64,000 nt of DNA from CAYMZZ01 sp047600605 (lineage in GTDB: Bacteria > Bacteroidota > Bacteroidia > Chitinophagales > Chitinophagaceae): NCBI GenBank assembly GCA_047600605.1, contig JASGKK010000002.1:1054001-1118000 (forward strand). The letters run 5' to 3'. Below are positions 26,743 to 36,246 of this stretch, piece by piece. Every line of letters starts with the position of its first letter. Position 1 is the first letter of the stretch. The notes under the pieces were generated by a model, which did not search any database, had not been told where the DNA came from, and was given only the letters and a program-made list of their open reading frames with translations. The position numbers were made by a program, and so were the translations under genes.

Positions 26743-27276
26743 ATGTTTCCGGAATTGCAGACAACCAATTACTGGCTAAAGGAAATTCAAAGGGCTGATC
26801 AGCCCTTTGTTTATGAAGGACTCAGCCATCCGGAAGTGATCCGTTATTATGGAGTGTGGTACGATTCACTGGAAGCCACTGCGGGACAAATGGATTTCTA
26901 TGAGCGTGTATGGAAAGAGCAGACGGGATGTTTCTGGAAGATCGTATCAAAAGAAACCGGTGAAGCCCTGGGTGTATGTGGTATGAATGGATATCTGGCA
27001 CAACATGAACGGGCCGAATTGGGTTACTGGTTATTGCCGGCTTACTGGGGCAGGGGAGTAATGAGAGAAGTATTACCCGTGGTGATACAACATCTTTTTT
27101 CGCAATGGAAACTGCACCGGCTCGAAGCAGTAGTGGAAGAAGGCAATGAAGCCAGCAGCCGCCTGGCAGAGAAGCTGGGTTTTGTGTTTGAAGGTGTTTT
27201 GCGCGATGCAGAAATCAAAAAAGGAAAAAGGGTCTCGTTGCGGATGTACAGTATGATGAAGAGTATAAAGGTATAA
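26743..27276 (+). CDS. GNAT family N-acetyltransferase (RimJ/RimL type)
   Basis: This 177-residue protein has the GNAT layout. The N-terminal TTNYWLKEIQRADQPFVYEGL is followed by WKIVSKETGEALGVCGMNG, the beta-bulge ELGYWLLPAYWGRGVMREVL (acetyl-CoA pyrophosphate loop, about residues 89-108) and RLAEKLGFVFEGVLRDAE, as in ribosomal-protein or small-molecule acetyltransferases. The substrate cannot be read from the sequence. The last codons (SIKV and the stop) fall inside an intergenic GTATAAAGG-type repeat, so the repeat supplies the 3' end of the gene. Confidence 0.85.
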   Translation: MFPELQTTNYWLKEIQRADQPFVYEGLSHPEVIRYYGVWYDSLEATAGQMDFYERVWKEQTGCFWKIVSKETGEALGVCGMNGYLAQHERAELGYWLLPAYWGRGVMREVLPVVIQHLFSQWKLHRLEAVVEEGNEASSRLAEKLGFVFEGVLRDAEIKKGKRVSLRMYSMMKSIKV

Positions 27277-27350
27277 AAGTTTAAAGGGTATAAGGAGTAT
27301 AAAGGGTTTAAAGGGGACTGCTGACCACCAACCACTGGCCACCAAAAAAG
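27259..27350. repeat. GTATAAAGG-type repeat patch with CACCAACCACTGG-type units
   Basis: About 55 bases of irregular 9-10 base units (GTATAAAGG, GTTTAAAGG, GTATAAGGA) run from the end of the GNAT gene. Then comes a GACCACCAACCACTGGCCACC stretch. The same two-part arrangement is seen inverted at 25370-25440 and similarly at 63843-63966. Confidence 0.7.
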
Positions 27351-27366
27351 AATTATATTCGTTGCC

Positions 27367-27786
27367 ATGAAAATTGCGATCATCAACGGACCTAACCTGA
27401 ACCTGCTGGGCAAACGGGAACCGGGTATTTATGGCAGCGAATCATTTGAAGATTTTCTGCAGAAGCTCCGGGCGAAATATCCACAGGTGCAGTTTTCCTA
27501 TTTTCAAAGTAATATTGAAGGTGAACTGATCGATGAACTGCAACGTACCGGTTTTGATGCTGATGGTATTATTATGAATCCCGGTGGCTATACGCATACT
27601 TCAGTAGCTATTGGCGATGCCATTGCTGCTATAAAAGCACCTGTGGTAGAGGTGCATATCTCCAATGTACATGCGCGGGAAGAGTTCCGGCACCTTTCTC
27701 ATGTAAGTGCCAAAGCTGCCGGCAGCCTGATCGGCCTCGGACTGAAGGGGTACGATCTGGCCGTGGCTTATCTGCTGGAACGGTAA
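27367..27786 (+). CDS. aroQ: 3-dehydroquinate dehydratase, type II
   Basis: AroQ removes water from 3-dehydroquinate in the shikimate pathway. The N-terminal IINGPNLNLLGKREPGIYG carries the catalytic arginine/tyrosine loop, ADGIIMNPGGYTHTSVAI the substrate-binding motif, and VEVHISNVHAREEFR the catalytic histidine. At 139 residues it is the typical dodecameric type II enzyme. It is preceded by the repeat patch and followed by a 141-base gap. Confidence 0.95.
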   Translation: MKIAIINGPNLNLLGKREPGIYGSESFEDFLQKLRAKYPQVQFSYFQSNIEGELIDELQRTGFDADGIIMNPGGYTHTSVAIGDAIAAIKAPVVEVHISNVHAREEFRHLSHVSAKAAGSLIGLGLKGYDLAVAYLLER

Positions 27787-27927
27787 AATCAACTGTTTGG
27801 GAATAATTTTTGTGCTGGTAAAGCAGGTATTTCTGCTGTAAAGGGAATACCAACCGGTCTGTATTTGCGTTTATAGGGTAGACCGGTAGAAGAGGATGAT
27901 CTATCGGATAAGAATAAAACTTTGATC

Positions 27928-28635
27928 ATGCGTATTTTACTGATTGTTGCTGCTTTATTTTCCGGTTATGTGACTGCTGCCCAATGGAAGGATTTTATCA
28001 TCAGCGTGCGTGGCGATACGCTGAACCGGGTTGACCTGAGTGGCAAACGCCAGGGACCCTGGGTGATGCATGTAGATGCACTGCGCGGCGAGCAGGGGTA
28101 TGATGAACAGGGTTATTATGAAGATGATCTGAAAGTGGGCAAGTGGGTACGTTTTTCGCTGATGGGCGATAAGATTGCAGAAGAGAACTATCGCTGGGGT
28201 TACCTCGATGGACGTTCAAAATACTATAATCATACTGGCAGCCTGATTCGTGAAGAAAGCTGGCGCGCTTTTGAACCCGGTAAGGCCTTTGATACCGTAG
28301 ATGTGGTAGACCCTACTGACCCCTCGCGTATAAAAAACCGGGTAGTAGTAAAAGTAGATGGTAAGACCATGCGCCATGGCGAATGGAAATATTATGATTC
28401 CGACTGGGGTACTGTCTACAAAACCGAGCAATGGTTTATGGATTCCCTTAAAACAGGCAAGGACCCCGATGCCCTGGCGGCTGAAGTAGATGATGACCTG
28501 AAGCCAATTGATGTCGGCGGCAACAATAAAGACAAAAAAGAAACAAAGAAACCACAGGCCATCCTGGATTACGAAAAGAAAAACTCCGGTAAGAAAAAAG
28601 TGAATGTGCGGGATGGACGGACGGGAGGGAATTAA
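27928..28635 (+). CDS. Secreted MORN-like repeat protein, unknown function
   Basis: The ATG at 27928 starts a signal peptide (MRILLIVAALFSGYVTAAQ); a TTG two codons upstream is possible but unnecessary. The 235-residue protein has MORN-variant motifs of the kind GKRQGPWVMH, LKVGKWVRFSLMGDK, YLDGRSKYYNHTGS and MRHGEWKYYD, which alternate glycine turns and aromatic strands. The C-terminal 45 residues are charged and lysine-rich. MORN-variant proteins in Bacteroidota are often exported and sometimes labelled YwqK-like; no enzymatic site is visible. Confidence 0.7.
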   Translation: MRILLIVAALFSGYVTAAQWKDFIISVRGDTLNRVDLSGKRQGPWVMHVDALRGEQGYDEQGYYEDDLKVGKWVRFSLMGDKIAEENYRWGYLDGRSKYYNHTGSLIREESWRAFEPGKAFDTVDVVDPTDPSRIKNRVVVKVDGKTMRHGEWKYYDSDWGTVYKTEQWFMDSLKTGKDPDALAAEVDDDLKPIDVGGNNKDKKETKKPQAILDYEKKNSGKKKVNVRDGRTGGN

Positions 28636-28638
28636 AAA

Positions 28639-28735
28639 GTATAAAAGTTTAAAGGGTATAAAGGGTATAAAGGGTATAAAGGGTATAAAGGGTATAATAA
28701 ACTTATTACTTAAAACTCACTACTTATTACTTTCC
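28639..28735. repeat. Tandem 9-bp repeat and TTATTACTTA patch
   Basis: GGGTATAAA is repeated five times in tandem at 28654-28698, after AAAAGTATAAAAGTTTAAA. Then comes an ATAAACTTATTACTTAAAACTC-like stretch related to the flanks of the ppc terminator. It lies between two convergent genes. Confidence 0.8.
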
Positions 28736-29538
28736 CTAAAGTAGTTGCTGAAAAACAACAATTGATACTGCACCGCATTGCCCCAGTAATTCCAGTCATG
28801 CTTACCGGGACGTTCGATATAGTCGTGCGGAATTTTTAGTTTCAGCATTTTTTCGTGCAGGCGGTGGTTGATGTCATAAAAGAAATCTTCGGTACCGCAG
28901 TCGATGATCATACGCGGGGTCCCCTTTTCCATTTTTTCGATTACATGTAATACTGAGTAGTTGTCCCAGTTGGAGGCATAGCGTACCGTGTCGCCAATAC
29001 GTTTGGAAATATCGAAACGTGAACGGGAACTGTTGAGGTCCACACCGCCGCTCATGCTGCCGCAGGCGCCAAAGAAGTCGGCATGGCGAATACCCAGGAA
29101 TAAACCGCCATGGCCGCCCATGCTAAGACCGGTGATGGCGCGTCCTTTTTTGTCGGGAACCACAGAGTAGTGCGATTCAATATAGGCGGGTACTTCGGTG
29201 GCTATATAAGTTTCATAACGCATGGCACTGTCGACCGGGCTGTCGAAATACCAGCTGCTGTAATCCCCATCGGGGCATACGATCATTAATCCATATTTAT
29301 CGGCATAGGTAGACAGGGCGGGAACTTTCTGGATCCAGTTGCTGTAGTTGCCGCTGTAACCATGCAGCAGGTATACCACCGGCCAGCCAGTGGCGGGTGG
29401 TACCGTAGCTGGTTGTATGACTACACAGCGGATATCCTTTTTCATAGCCTGGCTGCGTATCACGACGGTGTCGACCCAGCCGGCAGATGAACAGTTGACA
29501 ATCAGTAAAAGGCAAAGGGAAATGATCATTTTTTGCAT
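28720..29538 (-). CDS. Secreted esterase (alpha/beta hydrolase, Esterase D-like family)
   Basis: The 272-residue protein has a signal peptide (MQKMIISLCLLLIVNCSSAG; a start three codons in is also possible). The fold signature is YLLHGYSGNYSNWIQ (oxyanion region, about residue 53), the nucleophile serine in TGLSMGGHGGLFLG (about 143), an acidic residue in DCGTEDFFYD, and histidine in KHDWNYWGN. The family includes S-formylglutathione hydrolase, mycolyl transferases and feruloyl/carbohydrate esterases. Export suggests a sugar- or polymer-linked ester as substrate. The 3' end overlaps the low-complexity repeat. Confidence 0.85.
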   Translation of the reverse strand: MQKMIISLCLLLIVNCSSAGWVDTVVIRSQAMKKDIRCVVIQPATVPPATGWPVVYLLHGYSGNYSNWIQKVPALSTYADKYGLMIVCPDGDYSSWYFDSPVDSAMRYETYIATEVPAYIESHYSVVPDKKGRAITGLSMGGHGGLFLGIRHADFFGACGSMSGGVDLNSSRSRFDISKRIGDTVRYASNWDNYSVLHVIEKMEKGTPRMIIDCGTEDFFYDINHRLHEKMLKLKIPHDYIERPGKHDWNYWGNAVQYQLLFFSNYFRESNK

Positions 29539-29618
29539 GCCTTAAAGATAGGTAAATGCGGAGGTGGGTTGCATGAGGTGGCTGTTGTTTTTATCAGGGT
29601 TGTCAGTTTGCGGTCTAT

Positions 29619-29642
29619 AGGCCCGCGATGCATCGCGGGCCT
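29619..29642. repeat. Perfect 24-bp palindrome
   Basis: AGGCCCGCGATG is followed directly by its reverse complement. The core CGCGATGCATCGCG recurs in divergent form at both arms of the inverted repeat at 56002-56089. It lies between the divergent esterase and SPFH genes and looks like a REP-type extragenic palindrome. Confidence 0.7.
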
Positions 29643-29748
29643 GCAGCATTTTTGTGATCTGGTGCCTTCACAGCTTTTTCCGTTTAATTTGGAAATTTCC
29701 TTTTCATGATCTATATTTGATATCATTTTGATATCAAACTAAAAGCAT

Positions 29749-30624
29749 ATGGAAAAGCTCATAAAACCTGTATCGGGATTTTTTGCCCTCTTGCTGGCAT
29801 TCCTCTTTTTGCTGGGCGGTATTGCCCTCATGGCCGTATTCAATCCCGAACAGGATGGTTCGGCTGCTCTTTTTACAGTAGGCCTGTTGCTGGTCGTTGC
29901 ATCCCTGTTTTTATTTAAAGGACTTACGATCATCAACCCCAATCACTCCCGCGTGTGTGTATTCTTTGGTAAGTATGTGGGTACGGTCAAGGAAAACGGA
30001 TTAAAATTTATCAACCCGTTTTATAAACGGATCAATATCTCATTGCGCGCGCAGAACCTGGAAAGTTCCAAGTTGAAAGTGAATGATAAAATGGGTAACC
30101 CCATTGAGATCGGTGCAGTGATCGTATGGCAGGTACGCGATACCTATAAAGCTGCTTTTGAAGTGGCCAATTATGATCAGTATGTAAAGGTGCAGAGTGA
30201 AGCGGCCATTCGTCACCTGGCCAATAGTTTTCCTTATGATAATCTCGAAGATGAAACGGCTGATATCACCCTGCGCGATGGGGCACTGAAAGTAAATCAG
30301 ATACTGGAAGAGGAACTGAATGAACGATTGGCTCCCGCCGGCCTTGTGGTCATAGAAGCGCGCATCAGTCATCTGGCTTATGCTGCAGAGATTGCAGGAG
30401 CCATGCTGCAGCGTCAGCAAGCCACGGCAATTGTAGCGGCACGTACCAAGATCGTGGAAGGTGCAGTAGGTATGGTAGAAATGGCACTCGAGATGCTGGC
30501 TGCCAAACAGGTGGTCACACTCGACGATGAAAAGAAAGCGGCTATGGTCAGCAACCTGATGGTGGTGCTTTGCGGAGAGAAAGCTGCTTCACCTGTGCTC
30601 AATACCGGCACCCTTTATCAGTAA
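29749..30624 (+). CDS. SPFH (stomatin/prohibitin/flotillin) domain protein
   Basis: The 291-residue protein has two N-terminal hydrophobic segments (about residues 9-30 and 36-55), then the SPFH domain beginning TIINPNHSRVCVFFGKYVGTVKENGL. EIGAVIVWQVRDTYKAAFEV and the helical stretch AGAMLQRQQATAIVAARTKIVEGAV are typical. SPFH proteins form ring-like oligomers on membranes and often support proteases or transporters. Here the gene is followed after 19 bases by a ribbon-helix-helix gene, a pairing I recall from other Bacteroidota. Confidence 0.9.
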   Translation: MEKLIKPVSGFFALLLAFLFLLGGIALMAVFNPEQDGSAALFTVGLLLVVASLFLFKGLTIINPNHSRVCVFFGKYVGTVKENGLKFINPFYKRINISLRAQNLESSKLKVNDKMGNPIEIGAVIVWQVRDTYKAAFEVANYDQYVKVQSEAAIRHLANSFPYDNLEDETADITLRDGALKVNQILEEELNERLAPAGLVVIEARISHLAYAAEIAGAMLQRQQATAIVAARTKIVEGAVGMVEMALEMLAAKQVVTLDDEKKAAMVSNLMVVLCGEKAASPVLNTGTLYQ

Positions 30625-30643
30625 AACTAAATGAGACCTGGGC

Positions 30644-30829
30644 ATGGGCGACAAAAAATCATTTGTGATCCGTATTGATGCAGATACTTATAAGGCATTG
30701 GAAAAATGGGCGTCCGATGAGTTTCGCAGTGTCAATGGACAAATTGAATGGGTACTTTATCAGAAACTGAAAGAAGCCGGTCGCATCCGTGATAACACGG
30801 AAAAAGGAAAACAAAAGCCATCGAAATAA
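30644..30829 (+). CDS. Arc-like ribbon-helix-helix DNA-binding protein
   Basis: This is a 61-residue protein. The strand KSFVIRIDADTYKALEKWA and the helix pair SVNGQIEWVLYQKLKEAGR match the Arc/MetJ ribbon-helix-helix pattern, and the tail is lysine-rich. It lies 19 bases after the SPFH gene and ends before a clear terminator, so the two form an operon. It could autoregulate the pair; the target is unknown. Confidence 0.8.
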   Translation: MGDKKSFVIRIDADTYKALEKWASDEFRSVNGQIEWVLYQKLKEAGRIRDNTEKGKQKPSK

Positions 30830-30859
30830 TCGTTTTGTAATAGCGAAGAAAATATGCTA

Positions 30860-30890
30860 AACCGCCTGCAAGAGCAGGCGGTTTTTTCTT
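30860..30890 (+). terminator. Rho-independent terminator of the SPFH/Arc operon
   Basis: A perfect 10-bp stem AACCGCCTGC/GCAGGCGGTT (30860-30869 with 30874-30883) with a 4-base loop is followed by TTTTTCTTTTT. It closes the core region to the left of the RHS locus. Confidence 0.9.
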
Positions 30891-31054
30891 TTTCAACCAG
30901 GAGCTTTCCACACTTCATTTACACAAACGATTGACCTGCAAGTAAAATAAGTATAAACACCTAGTTTATATCCTGTGCATAAATTATCCGTGTTTATTAT
31001 ATGTATTTTATGAAACAAAAGCATCAAATTCAGTGAACCTTACTTGCCACCACC

Positions 31055-32497
31055 ATGCTACTGAACCGGATCCTGCTGCCAGGTATATTATGTCTTTGTC
31101 TGAGCCTGCCTTGTTTTGCACAACAACAGGAGGCAGCGGATACGACACTTCATTTCAGCGAAAAATTTCTCCGTTCCATTGATCAGCAGGCGGCTTCGCT
31201 GGAAAGCAAACTGGATAAGACGACTGGTAAAGTACTGGCCCGCTGGCAGCGGCAGGAAGCCAAACTCCTGCGCAAACTAGCCCGAAAAGATTCGGCTCTG
31301 GCCGCTCAACTACAGGCGGATGCTGCCACAAAAACAGCACAACTACAGCAGCAATTAAAGAACCCCGCTGAACTGCAGCAATACCTCCCCGCACTGGATA
31401 CGCTCAAAACTTCCCTTCGCTTTTTGCAGCAAAAACCCGATCTCGCCAAACTTGGTTTGAAAAACGAACAGGTCAGCGGTACGCTGGATAAACTAAAAGG
31501 CATGGAAGGCCAGCTGCAGCAGGCACAGGCCGTGCAGCAGTTTCTGCAACAGCGCCGGCAACTCTTAAAAGAAAAACTGGGTAACCTCGGCTTTGCCAAA
31601 GAGCTGAAGCAACTCAACAAGCAAGCCTATTACTACAGTGCCCAGCTCAAAGAATACCAATCCTTATTAAAAGATCATAAGAAAGCGGCCCGCAAAGGCC
31701 TGGCGATGCTGCGCAAGACAAAAGCGTTTGAGAACTTCATGCGCCGCAACAGTCAACTGGCTTCGCTATTCCGGTTGCCGGGTGATCCCAACGATCCCAC
31801 ACAGGCCGCCAACCTGGCCGGACTGCAAACAAGAGCCCAGGTCAATAACCTCATTCAAAACCAGCTGGCAGCCGGTGGCCCCAATGCCCAGGTGCAGTTT
31901 CGGCAAAACCTGCAGGATGCCCAAAGCCAGCTGAGCCAGTTAAAAGATAAGATCCTCAAAGCCGGAGGCGGCAGCAGTGAGCTGGATATGCCCGATGGGT
32001 TCAAACCCAATCCCGAAAAGACCAAATCGTTCTGGAAGCGATTGGAACTCGGCACCAACATTCAATCCCAACGGGCAAGAGGCTTACTGCCGGCCAGCAG
32101 CGATATCGGTTTATCACTCGGGTATAAGCTCAACCCCAACAGCATTATCGGTATCGGCACCAGTTACAAAGTAGGCTGGGGTAAGGACATCCGTCACATC
32201 AGGATCAGCCACCAGGGACTGAGTATACGGAGTTTTATCGACTACAAGCTCAAAGGTTCCTTCTGGCTCACGGGTGGTTATGAGCTGAACTACCAAAGCG
32301 GTTTCTCGGACTTTAATGAACTGAAGGACCTGAGTCGCTGGCAACCGAGTGGGTTGATCGGGGTGAGCAAGGTGGTGAACCTGCAAAGCAAATTATTAAA
32401 GAAAACAAAGCTGATGCTGCTCTGGGATATGCTGAGCTATCGGCAAAAGCCGCGCACACAGGCGGTGTTGTTCAGAGTTGGTTACACGTTTAAATGA
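31055..32497 (+). CDS. Secreted coiled-coil protein with C-terminal beta-barrel-like domain
   Basis: The 480-residue protein starts with a signal peptide (MLLNRILLPGILCLCLSLPCFAQ). Residues about 30-310 are rich in Gln, Lys, Leu and Ala and should form long coiled coils. The last 150 residues (LELGTNIQSQRARGLLPASS onward) read as amphipathic beta strands ending VGYTFK, as in outer-membrane barrels. Ten bases separate it from the RHS-like gene at 32507. I recognise no named family. Inference: it anchors or displays the RHS proteins at the outer membrane, or helps export them. Confidence 0.75.
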   Translation: MLLNRILLPGILCLCLSLPCFAQQQEAADTTLHFSEKFLRSIDQQAASLESKLDKTTGKVLARWQRQEAKLLRKLARKDSALAAQLQADAATKTAQLQQQLKNPAELQQYLPALDTLKTSLRFLQQKPDLAKLGLKNEQVSGTLDKLKGMEGQLQQAQAVQQFLQQRRQLLKEKLGNLGFAKELKQLNKQAYYYSAQLKEYQSLLKDHKKAARKGLAMLRKTKAFENFMRRNSQLASLFRLPGDPNDPTQAANLAGLQTRAQVNNLIQNQLAAGGPNAQVQFRQNLQDAQSQLSQLKDKILKAGGGSSELDMPDGFKPNPEKTKSFWKRLELGTNIQSQRARGLLPASSDIGLSLGYKLNPNSIIGIGTSYKVGWGKDIRHIRISHQGLSIRSFIDYKLKGSFWLTGGYELNYQSGFSDFNELKDLSRWQPSGLIGVSKVVNLQSKLLKKTKLMLLWDMLSYRQKPRTQAVLFRVGYTFK

Positions 32498-32506
32498 TCA
32501 TACAAG

Positions 32507-35500
32507 ATGGTACGAAAAATTATTGTTGCCGGTTTAGTCATGCTGGGCTGTGGATTTTTGCAGACGGCAAAAGCGCAGTATGCATCCATGCAGATGCCAC
32601 AACTATTGCCACCCTCACCAGAGGCCTTTAAGCTGGGTACCTATGGTACGGTGCCGGTAGGGTTGTTTACGGGTACGATGAGGTTGGATGTTCCCATACA
32701 TGAGGTCCGTACGCGTAATCTCTCTGTGCCGGTATTACTCTCGTACAGCACCAATGGGGTGAAGGTAGACGAAGTAGCCTCGCGCGTAGGTACCGACTGG
32801 ATCCTGAATGCCGGTGGTATGATTAGCCGTACCATTGTAGGCGCAGAGGATGGAATCTATGCACGTGATAAGCCGCCCACCGATTTTGTAAATATGTCAG
32901 CTGGTCTCACAACTTACCTGCGTGATCTGGCAGCAAGAGAGAATAGCTCGGAGCCGGATATCTATACCTTCAATTTTGGCGGTTACTCCGGTAAATTTTG
33001 CTACAACCGGATGGGCGAAATATTGTGGATGCCGATGCAGCCCTCACTCAAAATTATTGAAGGTTCGGATTATACACAGTGGCGGTTTAAAATGATCACG
33101 CCCGACGGGGTAGAGTATACGTTTGGCGGCAATGGTGCCACGGAAAAAAGCCGTACGCAGAATGGTGGCAGTGGTTGCAGCTATACCAGCTATAGCTGGA
33201 AAGATAATGCCTGGTACCTGACCAAGATCAAACATCCGCTGGGTGACTCCATTGTCTTTAAATATTCCAGTGTTTATTATAGCTATGTGATGGGTTTCTC
33301 GGAATCCTATGATAAATTGTATCCAACCTATCAGCCCACCTATTATTGTCCCAGATATTGTGAAGTTCCTCCGGAGAACGACTATTTTGACCCTCCCAGT
33401 AACACGCAACGGTTGTGTTATACGACCGTTACCAACGATGGGGTTATACTTTCTAAGATTGAATTTCCGGATGGTGAACTGAAGTTCAATCACGGCTACC
33501 GCTACGATTTGACAAATGACTCATCCTTTACTTCTGTTGATATTACCTACGCTGGCAAGCTGGTGAAGAAGATAAAGTTTGATCAGGACTATTCGTCCAC
33601 TACTGGTACTTATGCTAACGGAGACATATCCGATTATGGAGGTACGCAGCGGTTGTTTTTGACAGGCATCAAAGAAGAAAATATAACTGGTCAATCGATC
33701 CAACTCTATTCTTTTGAATACAATGACAGAACCGGCCTGCCGTCCAGGCTTAGTCGTTCGCAGGATCATTTTGGTTATTTTAACGGAGCTAACAATACCA
33801 GCCTCGCACCAGCAAATAGTGAATTTAGTGGATTGTTTAGCGGTATAGGCGGAGATCGTTCACCAGATTTTACTTATGGATCAAAAGGAGTGATGACAAA
33901 GATTGTATATCCTACAGGCGGATATAGTAAAATTGAATACGAGCCACAATGGATACTGGCCAACCGGATATCCTATTATCATACGGGCGAATCAGTGGTA
34001 AATGGTCATATTGCTGTGGGTGGGGCGCGTGTGAAATCCGTAAAGAATTATACAGATAGTACCGCAGCCCCTGTTGTACGAAAATTTTATTATGATTACT
34101 GGAATGATCCGGATTCTTCCAGCGGTATTGTTCTTCGCAGTCCACAATACTTTGTTGACAAGGTGGTATATCTAAACTGTAAACCGGTGACACCTCCCGG
34201 GTGCCTCAGTTGCGGAGGCGCGACTATTACTTATAAGGTATTACAATCAAATTCTACTTTTCCAATTTACCATTCCTCCGGAGCCTTAGTACAGTATGCC
34301 AATGTACGCGAAGGATTCGGTGACAGTTTTGAGAACGGTGGTATTTTTCACTCATTTATAACCCACACCGATGCCTTGCCGCAGGTGATGCACGGAAAGG
34401 AACTTCCTTCATCGAGTGTAACCAATTTCGGCGTATATAATGGCCTGGAAAGTCAAACACTTTATTATGGATTAAATGGTTCGGGTCAGGTCATTAAGAA
34501 AAAAGAGATTGTTAATAAGTTTAAGGTCTTCGACCAATTCTCCACCGCTTTACCCAAGGGAGGCCTGACAAACACAAATGTTTATAAAGCCGATACCTGT
34601 ATCTATATCAACCGGATTGGTGTACCCAATTGTACCGGTGATACACTAATGCAACCGGAAGAGTATGTCCTGTATGATATAGGCCGTTATTACCTGTTTT
34701 CCTATTTCGCTCACCAGGATAGTAGCTATACCTATGACTATGACGAAACCGGTAACAATGCGGCATTGACCATTACCGTCAATAAATATGATTCAGCCTA
34801 TGTGGTGAAAACACTGGATAAAGTGATCACACAACTCGACACGCTGGAGACATCGTATAAATATGTGCGCGACTTTGCCTCATCAGGCAACGTGTATGAA
34901 AAACTGGTGAATGCCAATATGGTGATTGCACCGGTAGAGCGGTCTATGAAACGCAACAGCCAGTCGCTGTACAGCATGAAGACCAATTATACTGACTGGT
35001 TCAGTGATAATAAGGTACTGGTACCTTCTACCGAAGATTATACACCTGCCGGGCAATCGGCCATTACCCGTATCCGTTACCAGCAGTATACCACAGCGGG
35101 TATGCTGACCGAAGTATCGAAGGAGAGTGATGTGCGCATGAGCTATATCTGGGATAAATGGAACAAAAGCATCCTGGCGGAAGTAACCAATGCCTCTGCA
35201 GCCGATGTAGCCGTGACCAGTTTTGAAGACCTGGGCAATGGCAACTGGAGTATCAGCGGTGGCAGTTATGATCTGCGCTATGCGTATACGGGCAGCCAGA
35301 GTTATAAGCTGAGTGCAGGTGTCACGATTTCCAAATCGGGACTCACCAGTGGTAAGACTTATATCGTGAGTTACTGGTCGCGTAGTGGCTCGCTCACGGT
35401 CAACAGCGGATCGGGTACGGCAGGCATCACCCGCAATGGATGGACCTACTACCAGCATAGTTTTACCGGCGCTACCTCGGTCAGCATTACCGGTACTACT

Positions 35501-36235
35501 TCCGTAGATGAATTGCGGTTGTATCCACAAGGGGCGCTGATGAGCAGCTTTACCTATCAGCCGGGTGTAGGCATTACCTCACGCTGCGATGCGAATGGGG
35601 TAGTGAACTATTATGAATATGATACGTACGCACGGTTGATGCTGGTGCGGGATGAAGACCAACGGGTGCTGAAAAAGATCTGTTACAACTTTTATGGCCA
35701 GGCAGAGTCCTGTCCCTACTATCTCAATGCGGCGAAGGATTCTTCGATCCGGCGCAACAACTGCAGTGTGGGCTATATCGGCAGCCTGGTCACCTATTCG
35801 GTCGCTGCGGGAAAATATACCTCTACCATCAGCCAGGCAGATGCCGATGCCAAAGCGCGGGCCGAGGTCATCGCCTACGGACAGGAATATGCCAATGCCA
35901 ATGGCACCTGCACACAGGTCACTATTTACGCACGGGCCGAATACCAGAATGTGTACCAGGACCTGGATTATACCACGGCCGACCTCGTGCTGCGGTTTTA
36001 TAGTGATGCAGCCTGTACCACACCTTATAGCGTGACCAATCTGAATGTCAACTACCGGCGTGTACGGCTCAACTGTGGCGGCTGGGGCAGCCCGGTGAAT
36101 ACCAACTATACGGCTTCCAACTGCAATGGGTACCAGGTCAACCTGGGTAATGTATATCTCATGCTGGATGATGGCATTCACTGTTACGAATACAGCTATA
36201 ACACAACCGCCGGTACCGGTTATACACCTCAATAA
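32507..36235 (+). CDS. Large secreted RHS-like protein with DUF5977-type C-terminus
   Basis: A 1242-residue exported protein (signal MVRKIIVAGLVMLGCGFLQTAK...). Its N-terminal half has the shell-like opening common to large Bacteroidota RHS relatives (VPVGLFTGTMRLDVPIHEV; GVKVDEVASRVGTDWILNAGG). YD-type stretches such as YYEYDTYARLMLVRDE occur near residue 1035. A carbohydrate-binding-like jelly-roll segment lies at about 905-1000. The end (TSTISQADADAKARAEVIAYG) matches DUF5977. It carries no toxin tip and no PxxG-type RHS core boundary. The gene is sandwiched between the coiled-coil/barrel gene and the RHS toxin, so a structural or delivery role is inferred. Confidence 0.8.
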   Translation: MVRKIIVAGLVMLGCGFLQTAKAQYASMQMPQLLPPSPEAFKLGTYGTVPVGLFTGTMRLDVPIHEVRTRNLSVPVLLSYSTNGVKVDEVASRVGTDWILNAGGMISRTIVGAEDGIYARDKPPTDFVNMSAGLTTYLRDLAARENSSEPDIYTFNFGGYSGKFCYNRMGEILWMPMQPSLKIIEGSDYTQWRFKMITPDGVEYTFGGNGATEKSRTQNGGSGCSYTSYSWKDNAWYLTKIKHPLGDSIVFKYSSVYYSYVMGFSESYDKLYPTYQPTYYCPRYCEVPPENDYFDPPSNTQRLCYTTVTNDGVILSKIEFPDGELKFNHGYRYDLTNDSSFTSVDITYAGKLVKKIKFDQDYSSTTGTYANGDISDYGGTQRLFLTGIKEENITGQSIQLYSFEYNDRTGLPSRLSRSQDHFGYFNGANNTSLAPANSEFSGLFSGIGGDRSPDFTYGSKGVMTKIVYPTGGYSKIEYEPQWILANRISYYHTGESVVNGHIAVGGARVKSVKNYTDSTAAPVVRKFYYDYWNDPDSSSGIVLRSPQYFVDKVVYLNCKPVTPPGCLSCGGATITYKVLQSNSTFPIYHSSGALVQYANVREGFGDSFENGGIFHSFITHTDALPQVMHGKELPSSSVTNFGVYNGLESQTLYYGLNGSGQVIKKKEIVNKFKVFDQFSTALPKGGLTNTNVYKADTCIYINRIGVPNCTGDTLMQPEEYVLYDIGRYYLFSYFAHQDSSYTYDYDETGNNAALTITVNKYDSAYVVKTLDKVITQLDTLETSYKYVRDFASSGNVYEKLVNANMVIAPVERSMKRNSQSLYSMKTNYTDWFSDNKVLVPSTEDYTPAGQSAITRIRYQQYTTAGMLTEVSKESDVRMSYIWDKWNKSILAEVTNASAADVAVTSFEDLGNGNWSISGGSYDLRYAYTGSQSYKLSAGVTISKSGLTSGKTYIVSYWSRSGSLTVNSGSGTAGITRNGWTYYQHSFTGATSVSITGTTSVDELRLYPQGALMSSFTYQPGVGITSRCDANGVVNYYEYDTYARLMLVRDEDQRVLKKICYNFYGQAESCPYYLNAAKDSSIRRNNCSVGYIGSLVTYSVAAGKYTSTISQADADAKARAEVIAYGQEYANANGTCTQVTIYARAEYQNVYQDLDYTTADLVLRFYSDAACTTPYSVTNLNVNYRRVRLNCGGWGSPVNTNYTASNCNGYQVNLGNVYLMLDDGIHCYEYSYNTTAGTGYTPQ

Positions 36236-36246
36236 AAAAGAAAAAG

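Noticed and set aside
28654..28698. Tandem repeat considered as a CRISPR array
   Set aside because: The unit is 9 bp with no spacers and there are no cas genes nearby.
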